In this document: positions 1 through 10,806 of the stretch, piece by piece
How positions within the stretch are numbered: position 1 is the first letter of the stretch
Layout of the letters: the number at the start of each line of letters is the position of its first letter
Source: Trichaptum fuscoviolaceum
Lineage: Eukaryota; Basidiomycota; Agaricomycetes; Hymenochaetales; Trichaptaceae
Reading direction: 5' to 3'
Assembly: GCA_910574455.1 (NCBI GenBank)
Contig: CAJSYZ010000001.1
Span: 845,961 to 909,960 of the forward strand
DNA: 64,000 nucleotides
Position numbers and translations under genes: made by a program
The notes under the pieces: model-generated
What the model was told of the DNA's origin: nothing
The model's database searches: none
The model's input: the letters and a program-made list of their open reading frames with translations, nothing else

Positions 1-117
1 AAATACATTCCTTGGAAAGCGCCCCAAAGTCTACTTAAGTCCCCCGGCTCTTGTAGTGGCCCCTTCCTTAGTCGCTTGTGACGCCCGCCTTTTCACTAGT
101 CGGACCACCCCGCCGCT

Positions 118-3109
118 ATGCAGACAGAAAATCGCCTAAGCAATGGCACCATCTCGGATGACCTCGAGAAGGGTGGACATGTCGAGAAGGGCGGTGAGGG
201 TTGTGAGTAATATGTCTCCTGGTCTATCCTGTCTTGGTGGTCAATGTGCTAACCTTCTCTCATAGATATTGACCCCAGCACCATCGCGGAGTTCGACGAC
301 CCGAACCTCGACAGAGATGCTGTTGTGCTGAGTGTGTCCTTATTCCCTACATCATCATGTGTACAATGTCTTATTATGTCCGTAGCTGAGGAGGATTCGC
401 CATATCCCGAAGTCCGATCCGCTGTGGCTAACACGGATGACCCTAGCATGCCCTCGAGTTCATTCCGTTCATGGGTTATTGGTCAGTATTCGTCCCATCA
501 TTATGATGAGGGGCCCGCTCATAGTCACTTGTTCAGGTCTCATCTTCACCATTGTCATCTCCGGTCTAAACCAGTTCTTCTTCTTCCGCTTCCCGTCGGT
601 CACAATTAGCAGCGTAAGCAATCGATGCAACCCCCTTACGCTCATGAAATCTCTAACATTCGCTTTTTCCAGCTCGTTGCTCAGTTGCTCATCCTCCCCG
701 TCGGGCGCCTATGGGCTGCGTTCGTACCCCGCGTTACGATCTTCGGCGTGTCAATCAACCCCGGACCGTTTACCATAAAAGAGCATGTTCTTGCGACGAT
801 CATGGCTACTGTTGGCGGCCCTTCTGCCTATGCCGTACGTATTGACTGCGCAAAATGATCGAAAATCCGCAGCTGCTGATTGCAGTGCTCGTCCTCATCA
901 TAGACCGACATCATTGCTGTTCAGAGGGTGTACTATAACCAGACATACAACTTTAGCTGTATGTGGTCTTCTTGATATGACAGATTATGTTCGCGATACT
1001 GATTCTTCTTGTGTCTAGATCAATGGCTCCTTGTGATGTCAACTCAGCTTATTGGGTTCTCGATCGGTGGGATTGCGAGGCGCTTCCTTGTGCAACCTCC
1101 ATCTATGAGTGAGTGGATGTTCAGAACATAATTTCTTGCCGTGTTGACGGTTTGTCTACCAAGTCTGGCCGACCAACTTGGTCAGTTGTGCACTGTTCAA
1201 CACTTTGCATCACCAGGTGTACTCCGGCATGGGTACCCGCGGCGGTATGAGTCGAGAGCGCTTCTTTGCGATTGCTTTCACCGGTGCCACATGTTGGTAT
1301 TTCTTCCCGGGATACATCTTCCAGGCTCTCTCTGTCTTCTCTTGGGTCTGCTGGATTGTGCCAGACAACATCAAGATCAATCAGCTCTTCGGTTACTCCA
1401 GTGGCCTCGGGATGTCGCTCATCACCTTCGACTGGCTCCAGATTACGTACATCGGTTCACCGCTCGCCACGCCCTGGTGGGCGGAAGCCAACATCGCGGC
1501 GGGCTTCGTGTTCTTCTTCTGGTTCCTCACGCCAATCTTCTACTACTCGAACGTGTGGTTCGCACAGTTCATGCCGATCTCGTCCCGTAACTCGTTCGAC
1601 AACACCGGTGCCTCGTACGATGTCACTCAGATCCTCAACGCCGACTCGACGATCAACCTTGACAAGTACCATGCGTACAGCCCGCTCTTCTTGTCAACCA
1701 CGTTTGCGATATCCTATGGTCTGAGCTTCGCCAGTATCACGGCGGTGTTGATGCATACGTTCCTCTACTTCCGTAAGCAGATTTGGACGCAAAGCAGGAA
1801 ATCTATGCACGAACAACCGGATATCCATGCCCGTCTCATGAGCGCATATCCGCAAGTACCGGAATGGTGGTACGCGATTGTGTTCCGTACGTGTTTTTTT
1901 GTGCCCTCTTTAGTCAGTTTCTGATGCTTCGTTTTCCTCTACAGTTTCGATGTTCGTCTTCGGTATCATAACCATCGAAGTCTGGCCGACACAATTCCCT
2001 GTCTGGGCGTTCGTCTTGTCGCTTATAGTCGCCTTCGTTTTCATTATCCCTATCGGTATGATCCAGGCTATCACCAACCAGCAAGTCGGTCTCAATGTAA
2101 TCACTGAGCTCATCATCGGCTACGCGCTCCCTGGACGTCCTATTGCAATGATGATGTTCAAGACCTGGGGCTACATCTCTATGTTCCAGGCTCTCCAGTT
2201 CACGTCCGACTTCAAGCTCGGTCACTACATGAAGGTGCCACCGCGTCCCATGTTCTGGGGACAAGTCGTCGCTACCGTCGTTGCCGGTACCGTGCAGCTC
2301 GGTGTACAGGCGTGGATGTTCACGAACATCGAGAACATCTGTGACCCGCATCAAAAGGATGGCTTCATCTGCCCAAGCACGGAGGTCTTCGGAACTGCGT
2401 CCATCATCTGGGGCGTGATTGGTCCAGCCCTGCAATTCTCGAAAGGCCAGATATACTACGGTCTCGTGTTCTTCTTCCTCATTGGTGCCCTTGCTCCGCT
2501 CGTCGTGTACATCCTTTCTATCAAGTGGCCGAACAGCTTCCTCCGCTTAATCAAGTGAGTGGCATCTTCTATGCCTTGCGCTCCCGCGTAGAAATTAGAA
2601 CTGACTGTTCCCCTCTCACGTTCGTAGCTTCCCTGTCATCTTCTCAGGAACGGGTGCAATCCCGCCGGCAACAGCTGTCAACTACGTGCCGTGGGCCATC
2701 GTCGGGTTCGTCTTCCAGTACGTGCTCAGGAGGAGGCACTTCTCATGGTGGACGAAGTACAACTACGTCCTCTCCGCCGCACTCGATGCCGGTTCTGCAT
2801 TCGGAGTCATCATTATTTTCTTCTGGTGAGAGATCCAAAAATAGCTTCTTATCCTTATCTCAAGTGTGAAACTAACATTCCTTTGACTATGTTTAGTCTA
2901 CAATACCCCAAGAATGGCACAATCGGCCTGAACACCATCCAAACTTGGTGGGGAAACACAGTCTTCACGAAGACGGGCGACTGGAACAGCGTCGCCCTCA
3001 AGACTGTTCCTACTGGCCAAATATTCGGGTAAGTAGCTCATTTCGCCAGTTCTAATGAAGTACGCGATCTTAACAAACATTTGTTTTTGATAGGCCTTCA
3101 ACGTGGTAG
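118..3109 (+). CDS. OPT-family oligopeptide transporter A
   Basis: Multi-pass plasma-membrane transporter of the OPT (ISP4-like) family, which imports small peptides or related compounds with protons. The start ATG gives MQTENRLSNG followed by a charged cytosolic N-terminus; the first intron begins at 203 (GTGAGT) and ends at 265. The family motif NPGPF lies near 757-775. The longest exon (about 1200-1885) carries GMSLITFDW, WWAEANIAAGF and the HEQPDIHARLM loop. The next exon holds TNQQVGLNVITE and the ELIIGYALPGRP segment typical of OPT proteins. The last intron is 3029-3093 and the protein ends in GPSTW. At least eight introns. Very similar to the transporter at 19249-22705, less so to the one at 14144-17195. 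Substrate cannot be told from sequence. Confidence 0.93.
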
Positions 3110-3245
3110 TTTGGTAGTTGTAATGCAGCGAAACGATCTAGTCGATGTATAATGTCCATACGTTAATGTCCGTTGTGATGTGTAGCTTCTTCTGTAACGA
3201 ATAATGTAGTTCTGCGATTACTTTACATAAGCGGCGGCTAGTTGA

Positions 3246-3269
3246 GTTCAAGTTCAAGTTCAAGTTCAA
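3246..3269. repeat. Short tandem repeat, GTTCAA x4
   Basis: Four perfect head-to-tail copies of the hexamer GTTCAA, in the 3' flank of the first OPT gene. Confidence 0.8.
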
Positions 3270-3458
3270 TAGGTTGTCGACACAACTCCTTCATGTTTAC
3301 ACTTCATCCGAAGTATTTACTCAGTGTTTGAGCTTGACGAATGTATGAACATCAGACTTTATCAATGGTGAGACAATTAAAAGATTATTAACCCTTAATC
3401 GCTCGCAACACTGATGGGCGCTCTTTCCGCTGGGTTCTTGAAGCAGTGCCAGTGAACG

Positions 3459-3917
3459 ATGAGCACCGCATATGAATACGGGGAGCGTTTTTGCAGCATT
3501 GACGATCACGCTGTACTTCTCCCCTTTGGTGATCTAGAGCTGATCCTTCGGCTTGCAACTGCGGTCGATAATGAACGACTCCGCGCCTACGCTCAAGATG
3601 CTGCTGGCGGCGATCGTGAGGAGGAGATCTGCACGCTCTTAAGTGGGTCAACGGGAGAAACAGCACCCAACTTACCTGGTCCTGGACGTCTACTCGGCCT
3701 CGCTTATGATGCTGGCGGACGCGTCTTGGAGAAGTATGTCAACCGGGCAGGTCAAGCTCTCGGGATAGCTCCCCGAGCACCTGGCGTTATGGAGTATTAT
3801 GCTTCGGACGATGAGCTGGACACCGTTGAGGACCAATCTGGTGCAGGGAGAACTCTTGATCTCCTCATTACTGCACGAGGTCGAAAACTGGAGCGGTCTT
3901 TCAACAAGCTAGCCTAG
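3459..3917 (+). CDS. Unknown small protein with internal repeat
   Basis: Single-exon reading frame of 152 residues starting MSTAYEYGERF. No enzyme motif, signal peptide or membrane segment is visible. A motif occurs twice: GPGRLLGL...GGRVLEKYVNRAG (about residues 75-99) and GAGRTLDL...RGRKLERSFNKLA (about 128-152), so consensus G-x-GR-x-L-x-L-x(n)-GR-x-LE-x3-N. The second copy ends at a TAG, but the frame goes on with RRGLGQ, echoing QALGIA after the first copy, so the protein may be truncated. Proteins with this glycine-arginine repeat are common among uncharacterised agaricomycete proteins, as far as I recall. It lies 350 bases past the OPT gene, same strand. Confidence 0.5.
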   Translation: MSTAYEYGERFCSIDDHAVLLPFGDLELILRLATAVDNERLRAYAQDAAGGDREEEICTLLSGSTGETAPNLPGPGRLLGLAYDAGGRVLEKYVNRAGQALGIAPRAPGVMEYYASDDELDTVEDQSGAGRTLDLLITARGRKLERSFNKLA

Positions 3918-4549
3918 CGACGTGGGCTTGGCCAATGCAGAGGATCTGTCGACTTATGGAAAGCCCAGAGCCCAGAAATCGATGGAACTTCTTGCTTTAT
4001 GAGTCATCCGATGGCAGGTATAGCTTCGTCAAAGATTGCAAGCGGTTAGATAAATATGCCCAGTAAGATGTCGTCCCATGGTCTCCTGAATCTACTAGCA
4101 TTAACGGCTTCTTAGTAGCAAGAACTTGCGACTTATTTTCAAAGACCGTATTGCGGTAGCGAATAATCAAGAGGACTGATACTTAGACGCTCACTCTGCT
4201 CGCACTCGACTCGGACTTTATCAATTACCTCGCCCATGCACGCACAATCCTTCGACGGTCTACAAGCCCATCGAGGTCTGCGACCTACACGAATACTACT
4301 CGACAATGGCCAAGCTCCTTCGTGCGCAACCAACTAGAATATATGATCTTCGTCTTGGACACCACTGGAGCCACTCTGTCGGGTATGTACTACTTGTCTT
4401 ACTACTATTTATTCCTTTGTTCACCATGAAAAGAATTATTTTATACTGTCAATGCCGCCTTACGACTCACGACATGTTAATTAATTGCGGAAGGACCAAG
4501 GTTTGATGTTCGGTCGCTCTCAGATCACACAGGCACACAAGACAGTTCC
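3918..4549. other. Intergenic, no gene seen
   Basis: Only short unconvincing frames in both strands; no motif recognised. Confidence 0.5.
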
Positions 4550-4632
4550 GGGTGGGTTTCTCTACCCATCCCGTAAAAAAAAAGATCGGTGTGGGTATTT
4601 GTACCCATCTCCCGACCAAAAAAAAAAGATAT
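4550..4632. repeat. Two hairpin-plus-poly(A) units
   Basis: Two similar units about 39 bases apart. Each has an inverted repeat followed by CATC, CCCG and a run of nine or ten A. The first is GGGTGGGT-TTCTCT-ACCCATCCC; the second is the perfect hairpin GGGTA-TTTG-TACCC at 4593-4606. It resembles the terminal part of a short interspersed element but no body was found. Confidence 0.55.
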
Positions 4633-5108
4633 CCGAAATCCAAAGACAAGCGCACATACATGACGGCCCAGCCTTGGAGGGATAACCCTACCAAGCGTGT
4701 GTCCACTTGCTGGGCTCGAAGCAGTGTCGCGGCATGAGAATCGGACTCACCCGACTACCAGTCTGAGATACCTGCCCTCACGATTATCCCAATGTCCAGC
4801 TCGAGATGAGATGTCGGAATCGACGCAGGTCGACGTACCCCGGCGAAGAGGCGTGCCGGACGGCTTGTTGGACAAGTTGGCACGCCTACGACACTTTCAG
4901 GGAGCCTGTTGGAAAGGCGCGTCGGGCGGCGCCGGAGGCCGGCACTGCTGGAGGGTCTTGCTGAAGTTGAGAGACGAAGAGGCGATGGGGCTTTGTCGCT
5001 CTGCTTCCCCTTCTTATATACCCTTGGAGTTTGCGTCGAACAAACAGACGCATTTGGGTTGTTGTTTTATTTCGTTCTGGACGGTTTGGGGCTGGAGCGG
5101 TGACAGGC
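4633..5108. other. GC-rich intergenic DNA, unexplained
   Basis: GC-rich stretch with an open frame on the plus strand from 4697 that has no recognisable domain and no intron structure. A TATATA-like box (CTTATATACCC) lies near 5013-5023. Could be a degraded element end; nothing firm. Confidence 0.3.
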
Positions 5109-5420
5109 CAATCACCGGCGTTCGAGGCTGGCTTGAAAGGCGCTTCTGTCCAATCCGGTCGAAGGAGGGTAGGTGGCAGACCAGCCTCGCCAGGCTGATT
5201 GGCTGGAGGGGCTCATCGGTGGAGTCATTGGAATGGGGATTTCGGCCTACTATTATCCTGTACCATCCCATTGGCCTGGAGGAGGGATACCCAGTCGATG
5301 CACGTCAATCACCGATGTTCGCAAGGCTGGTCGATTGCAGGGGCTCATCGGTGAGTCCTTCGGGGAGGGGGGGTATCTCGATCTACCGTTATCCTCTACC
5401 ACCTATTCATTTACCAGGTG
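5109..5420. repeat. Imperfect direct repeat
   Basis: CAATCACCGGCGTTCGAGGC at 5109 returns as CAATCACCGATGTTCGCAAGG at 5306, and GGGGCTCATCGGTG at about 5208 returns at 5340. The second unit is shorter, with an internal deletion. No coding potential seen. Confidence 0.55.
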
Positions 5421-6082
5421 CCATATGCCTCAGAGCTTTATATTTTGATTAGAGTCGTGCGTTGATCCCTCTGTTTCCATAGATATGTTGCTGACAAGAC
5501 GGCTTCGGTGGCCTACAAGCTCTATTGAATCGGAGTTCGGATGGATACTCGCGGAGATTGAATGAGGGGACCCTCTGAAGTATGGCCTCATCCTACGCGC
5601 GCTCATCATACAAGGCAACGTGGAGACGATGAAGCATAGAGATCAGTCAGGCGTTCTCTGTTGCCCTAGTCGAGTGATCCATTCTAGACGAACTAATTCG
5701 GTCGATTCTATTGCGAACTCAGACGTTCTGGGCATACTCCAACTCCATTCCACTTTCGTACTTCTTCATTCTCGTCATGCAGGCCCTGGTAAGGATCATT
5801 ATTCAGTAAGTGTGATATTGCATATTAGCGTAACGTGCTAAGTGATGCTATCAATAGGAATGTTGCTAGGCTCCCCATTTCCTGTGCAGAGTTCGCCGAG
5901 GACTATCATACGCCATGTACTATCAACAAGGACTTGTGTAAATTTCCTTTTCCTCAGGGTCGCTCTCTCTCGAGCTATCACATCCATTCTGATCGATGGC
6001 TCACCTGGTCGGGCAAAAATATCGAGGAACTGGGTTATACATACCAGCATAGACCGAATTTCAGAGTTGACCTTGTTTTGTC
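5421..6082. other. Intergenic with weak coding-like pieces
   Basis: Short open stretches on the plus strand between 5620 and 6080 but no recognisable protein. May be upstream exons of the unrecognised fragments that follow. Confidence 0.3.
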
Positions 6083-6720
6083 AAGAATTATACTGTGGAC
6101 TCTCTTCCACATAGTATTGACCGTGTCGTTCCTAATGAAGATTATAAATTCCTTATGGCTAATCTCGCCGACGCCTTCAGCGACTTCTTGTATGTGAACT
6201 TCCGCATTCCAATGGTCGTACCAATACTCAAATGAAGTTTTGGCGGAAGTTCTCAGCCAGGAAACCGGCTTTGGATCACTCGATTCCTGACAGTGCTGCG
6301 GAGTCTGGACAGATACTGCTGGAGCCCATTTTCCGCTCTTTGTCTGTGCTTGCGAGCCCAGTTGGTAGAGAATTGATACATTTTCTGTGTATCTGATGGT
6401 GACACAACTGCAGAAGTCTGCGATTCCAGTGAGCGGGAATACCGGGTGATCTAGTTCCGGGTCTTCGTGCTCACCTTTGCCCCAGAAGAGTACCTTTAGA
6501 GGTCGACGTTAGCAGAAGCATTGGCACAATTTATAAAAGCGATGAAGATGAAGACCAGAACCCTACCCGGGCCAGCCTGAGTGCGGTGGACTTCTATAAG
6601 TTGAATAGAAGTTCTCCATTTACCCGGCAGATCAATACTCGTGGGTGACGACGAGTTCAACGATAGGGATTATGCTGCGCCTCCGGTACTGTCAAACACC
6701 ATTATGTTGTGAAAGCATTT
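6083..6720 (+). pseudogene. Unrecognised coding-like fragments
   Basis: Three plus-strand stretches read like protein. The first (about 6095-6230) has SIDRVVPNEDYKFLMANLAD and DFLYVNFRIPMVVPILK, then TGA. The second starts ATG at 6232 in the next frame (MKFWRKFSARKPALDHSIPD) to about 6364. The third (about 6493-6650) has VPLEVDVSRSIGTIYKSDED and ends in TGA, with another frame going on DDEFNDRDYAAPPVL. The pieces are in different frames; the second and third could be joined by an intron (GTAGAG at 6365 to CAG near 6490). The first two overlap with a frame change, which suggests a decaying gene. Family not recognised. Confidence 0.3.
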
Positions 6721-9700
6721 CTACTAACTGACTCCGTGATCTATTATCTTCCTCGCCACCTCACAATTCTAGAGAGAGCCGATGTCAGACTCACAACGAA
6801 CTGTAATCGTTTCCTCCGAACATTCATTCTGTGAAAGTTGTGACACTGAGGAATCGTGCACTTGTGACAAAATAAGAATGTATGTGCAGCGGACACCGTT
6901 TTCTGCTGCATAATAATTAAGGGAAATTAAATTCTAGAGAATGTTCTACAGCATAAGCGGCATACTACTCACCGTCCTCTTAAGGTGGTTCCCTGGGTGT
7001 CAGTGAGGCAACCCCTTGGGTCTTATGGATAGACATGTCTTTTCCTTCTCAAGATTATATCTATGTAGTATGTACGCCATTGCGATGATTAAGTATCTTC
7101 GTAGCGAACACTTACGAGTCAAATCGGTTACAGAGTTATGTTACTTTACAGTAGATTTTCGGTTATTCCGAATTTAAACCGTGCCAAGAACCGGGTCGGA
7201 TCGGAGCTTGAACTCATTGAAGGCACGTATTCCGATGTTGCTTCTCGCGGAAACTCTCTCGCTAACTCCGTGGACAGTAAGTCCTCCTGGCCCCAGCTCA
7301 TCGTCGATATTGCATTGAAACGCATAGATCCCCTTTCCGCCTTCCTTTCTTATCTTGTCAAAAGAATCAGGATAAGCGGAGATTAGTCGACTTTGGAGTC
7401 TCAGATGCGCGAACTCAACATAAATCGCCAAGCAACCTCGCGGCCCAGCAAAGTTATAGCCAAACGGACAAAATCCGACGGCAAGGCAATTTAACGTCCT
7501 GTCTCTAGATCTTTGCCCGTAAAATGAAACCCTATATCGATCCGGGTAGTTGGATGACATGCGTAATAGAGCTGACTGGTAATAGTTGTGTGTCCGGTAC
7601 GCTTTATTTTCCTTCATCTTGCGGCTGGAGAAGGCGACCTCATGCTTGACTCAGCGTACAGTGTTTCGGTTCCCGTACCTTTAGGAGGTTTACCAAGCCT
7701 GAGGAGTGAGATCACAGCTGAAGTAGTGATGATTGTTCCCTTTGCGCGACGCCTGGAGCTGTACACCGTTTATTTGTTGAGAAGCTAAAGGAGAGGTTCG
7801 GATCTAATCCCCCCCTCAAAAGTGATTTACTTCACTAAGAGTCGGCTGTCTCATCTTTTCGGAAGGCAATGGCCCAGCCCGGCGCCTCGGGCATGATCTC
7901 CTCGATGACGGCCTTAGCGCTTGGCACAGAAGTAAAAGCGCCCCCGCCCTACACCCCGCAATTGTGCGTCCTCATCGGCGGCGCCCCGTCTCAGCGTTCT
8001 TTGTGGCCCATCAATGGCCTGACCGGATCTCAGCGCAGGTCACCGGAATTCACAACCACCATCTCGTGTATATACGTGGCTCTTATCATTTCGTCTAGCG
8101 TGTTTCGCTTTCGAATAATGGAGCAGAAAATAAAATAAAACAAGGAGTAAAGTGTTGAGCCACTTGATACGGAGGAAATTCCAGAAGAATCATCTTAGAT
8201 CATTAAAGTCACTCAAATGGAGAACGCGACGATTCGATGGACTGTTATGCACCACTCATACTGAGGTGTGCTATATTTAAAATAAATGGCGCATCGAGGT
8301 TTGAAATTGACGGTTGAGCAGACATTGGTGGCGATTGCTATAATTCCGATGGTATTCACCGTCTCGGATGTTTCCAGGTGAGTAGTGCACACAATACTTG
8401 CTCATTCTAGAATTTGGACTCGGAGACGAGGATCATAATGCAAGGTAGGCATAAAGACAAGCGCCGCTTGAGCTTGGCCCTAGCAGAATTGATCCTCGTA
8501 TCTTTAGCTGAGACACATAATACACTCTTTTATGTACCTACCGCAGGCTCACAGGTGCAGCTTTCAAGGATCTCAACGAATTGCATGTCCATCCTTTCCT
8601 CATTTGGACATTTAAATTATCATAAGCGTTCGCCATGGAATTGAACTCTATTTGTTCGGTTCGGCGAGCAATGCTATCTCCGTGCCAATGGAATAACGCC
8701 CGGCGAGGCATTGGCAAGCTAAATGTCCGGGTTGATCATGCTCGAGACTCGAATAAGTTAACGAGCTGCCGGTCGGAGACTCGGAAGTGCGAGCAGGGCT
8801 CACCCTGGGGTGCTACATTTCTCCCCAGATGATCGAAGATCGAGCCGGCTCATCCATCCTCTCGCCTCGCCTCGGATAGGATATCGCATTTCTGCATTTA
8901 ATTGCTGGTGTCGAGGAGGTCCGAGTCTAAGCCGGAAATTCCGAGATCCAGAACAGAATGACATGATGCAATTGAGGGAGGGTCGACGAACGTCAAGAGG
9001 GAAGGAGCCCATCCGCATATGCGCATATGCGCTCTGTACTGCTGGTCTTTTCTCCGCCGGCGTACTTCTGCATTCCAGGAAATGAAAGGCACATCTGGAG
9101 GCTCTGGGTCCTGAGACCCGGTCGGCCGGTCTAATAGTCGTCGGGAGGTGCGATAATTGTGCAAGGTATGCACGCCATTATTATTGGCGTCAATGTATGA
9201 CTCCTGATGTATCTACTCCGTAGAGTGACTGGATTTTATGTAGAACATTTAGTTCGATGTTTATCGTTATAATTCATCTTCTATACATGTGTCATTTCTT
9301 GCCTTTTGTGGAGAAACGACGTTGCTTATAAATCTGTCATAATGTTAATGTAATCATCCACTGGCATACGTTTCACCGCCACTGGCACCCACGATCAGTG
9401 CTTCCTCAGCTTGGCAGGACAATTACTCTCTCCAACGACCATCGATCGAAATGCGTCAACAACAATAACGCACAACTTGGCTTGCCTAACTACAAGATTT
9501 TAAGTTTACACTAGGCATTGGGGATTGAAAGTGGCATTCGGGCGGTCGTTATGGTGATCAGCGGGAACTTGGGTGATCATGTTGATCGGACTGATTATGT
9601 CTAATCGCTTTGGGCGCCTTTCTCAAGCAAACGCGTGAGCCTCATGCGTCGCAACAATAGTGGAGGTCAACGATATTGGACTATCGACTATCAGGTGAGT

Positions 9701-10529
9701 GCGTGGATGTTACTTTGAATCTGAAGTTTTTCTCATTGAGTTTGATCGCAAAGGTTAGCACATGTGCTAGTACACAGGAGCGGGCACATATGCGGTCGGA
9801 GAGCTCGGCCAGACCGACATCACCGAAGACAAACATAGGCTTATCGAGTGAAGCGCGCCGCTTGTATATGACCGACGTGCGAATGTACATGCTATAGAGT
9901 ATGAAGCAGTAAGAAGCATCAAGAATTGTCCGAGGAAGAAAACTCGAGCCAGCGTCAGAGTCGAGCGCGCGCTTGCCAGTGTCTAGAAAGCTCGCCTCGC
10001 ACTCCGATGGCCATCCGGCTTCTGTAGGCACACGGAGACACAGCATCTACCACCGTTGCGGCCGGATAAGGAGAAGAATAGACAGTATCTGTCGTCAAGC
10101 AAGCTTTTGCGTGGACGAATAGTAGCGACACCTTCCTCTTCATCCTTTTTGTCTTAGGAGGGGAGGAGCGCACAATAACGCAAAGGCCCCTTTTTAGACG
10201 GTACGTCACTCAAAAAATTGAGTGTCTACTTTATATATTTACTAATTATGGTACTATGATCGGTGACAGGAGGTCTGTCCCGAAGGCCCTGATCGTACTG
10301 GGGAGCACTGCTTTTTCGCCCTCGCCCGCTTGTCCGGCATTCAGGGCACAGCACTTAGCCTTTCGCTTTCACGCATCGTCGGCGACGCATGCCAGTCCCC
10401 CGCAGGACAATTGCCAGCTACTCAGCTCTATGGCGGCTCTGCGCCAGCTATGTCTCTTCCACGAAGAATTATCCCGATCCAGCGGATATGCAGATGCCCA
10501 GGAGATACGCATCCAAGTCCGTGCCCATC
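6721..10529. other. Long gene-poor stretch
   Basis: No confident gene. Open frames without recognisable motifs lie on the minus strand at 7174-7617 (147 codons) and 9681-10046 (121 codons) and on the plus strand at 7869-8138. A short hydrophobic exon-like piece (MAHRGLKLTVEQTLVAIAII) begins at 8287 and is followed by GTGAGT, but its continuation was not found. Confidence 0.4.
9014..9031. repeat. 18-base perfect palindrome
   Basis: CGCATATGCGCATATGCG is its own reverse complement. It contains two NdeI-like CATATG cores. Function unknown. Confidence 0.7.
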
Positions 10530-10806
10530 CCAAATAAATAGCGCATCCCTCATCCCGTGCTACGCTTTCCTTTCCTCAAAGCAAGCTTCGATACCCCCAT
10601 TTCCCCTTCCCTTCGTCTCATATACTCTTTCTTGGCTCTGATTCCTTCCGGACCCGCGCGTCCTATACAAGCTATCTATATATCTATTACGGGGCCTTCG
10701 TTAGCTCTCTACGATCTGCCTCTGCTACACAGAAGCCTTCCCCGACACACGACACTCACGTACTACCACGCGCGCACATAGCATCTACTTTTGAGCCCAG
10801 GGACAG
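10530..10806 (+). promoter_or_regulatory. Pyrimidine-rich leader of the HMG gene
   Basis: C/T-rich tracts (for example CTTTCCTTTCCTC) precede the start codon, and TATATATC lies near 10677. This pattern is usual for expressed basidiomycete promoters and 5' leaders. No defined factor site assigned. Confidence 0.35.

Noticed and set aside
4697..5452. 251-codon plus-strand frame
   Set aside because: Runs through an imperfect DNA repeat and has no protein-like motif.
5600..6720. Possible STE3 pheromone receptor
   Set aside because: No seven-membrane pattern or receptor motif could be matched to the fragments.
7174..7617. 147-codon minus-strand frame
   Set aside because: No recognisable domain and no splice context; not enough to call a gene.
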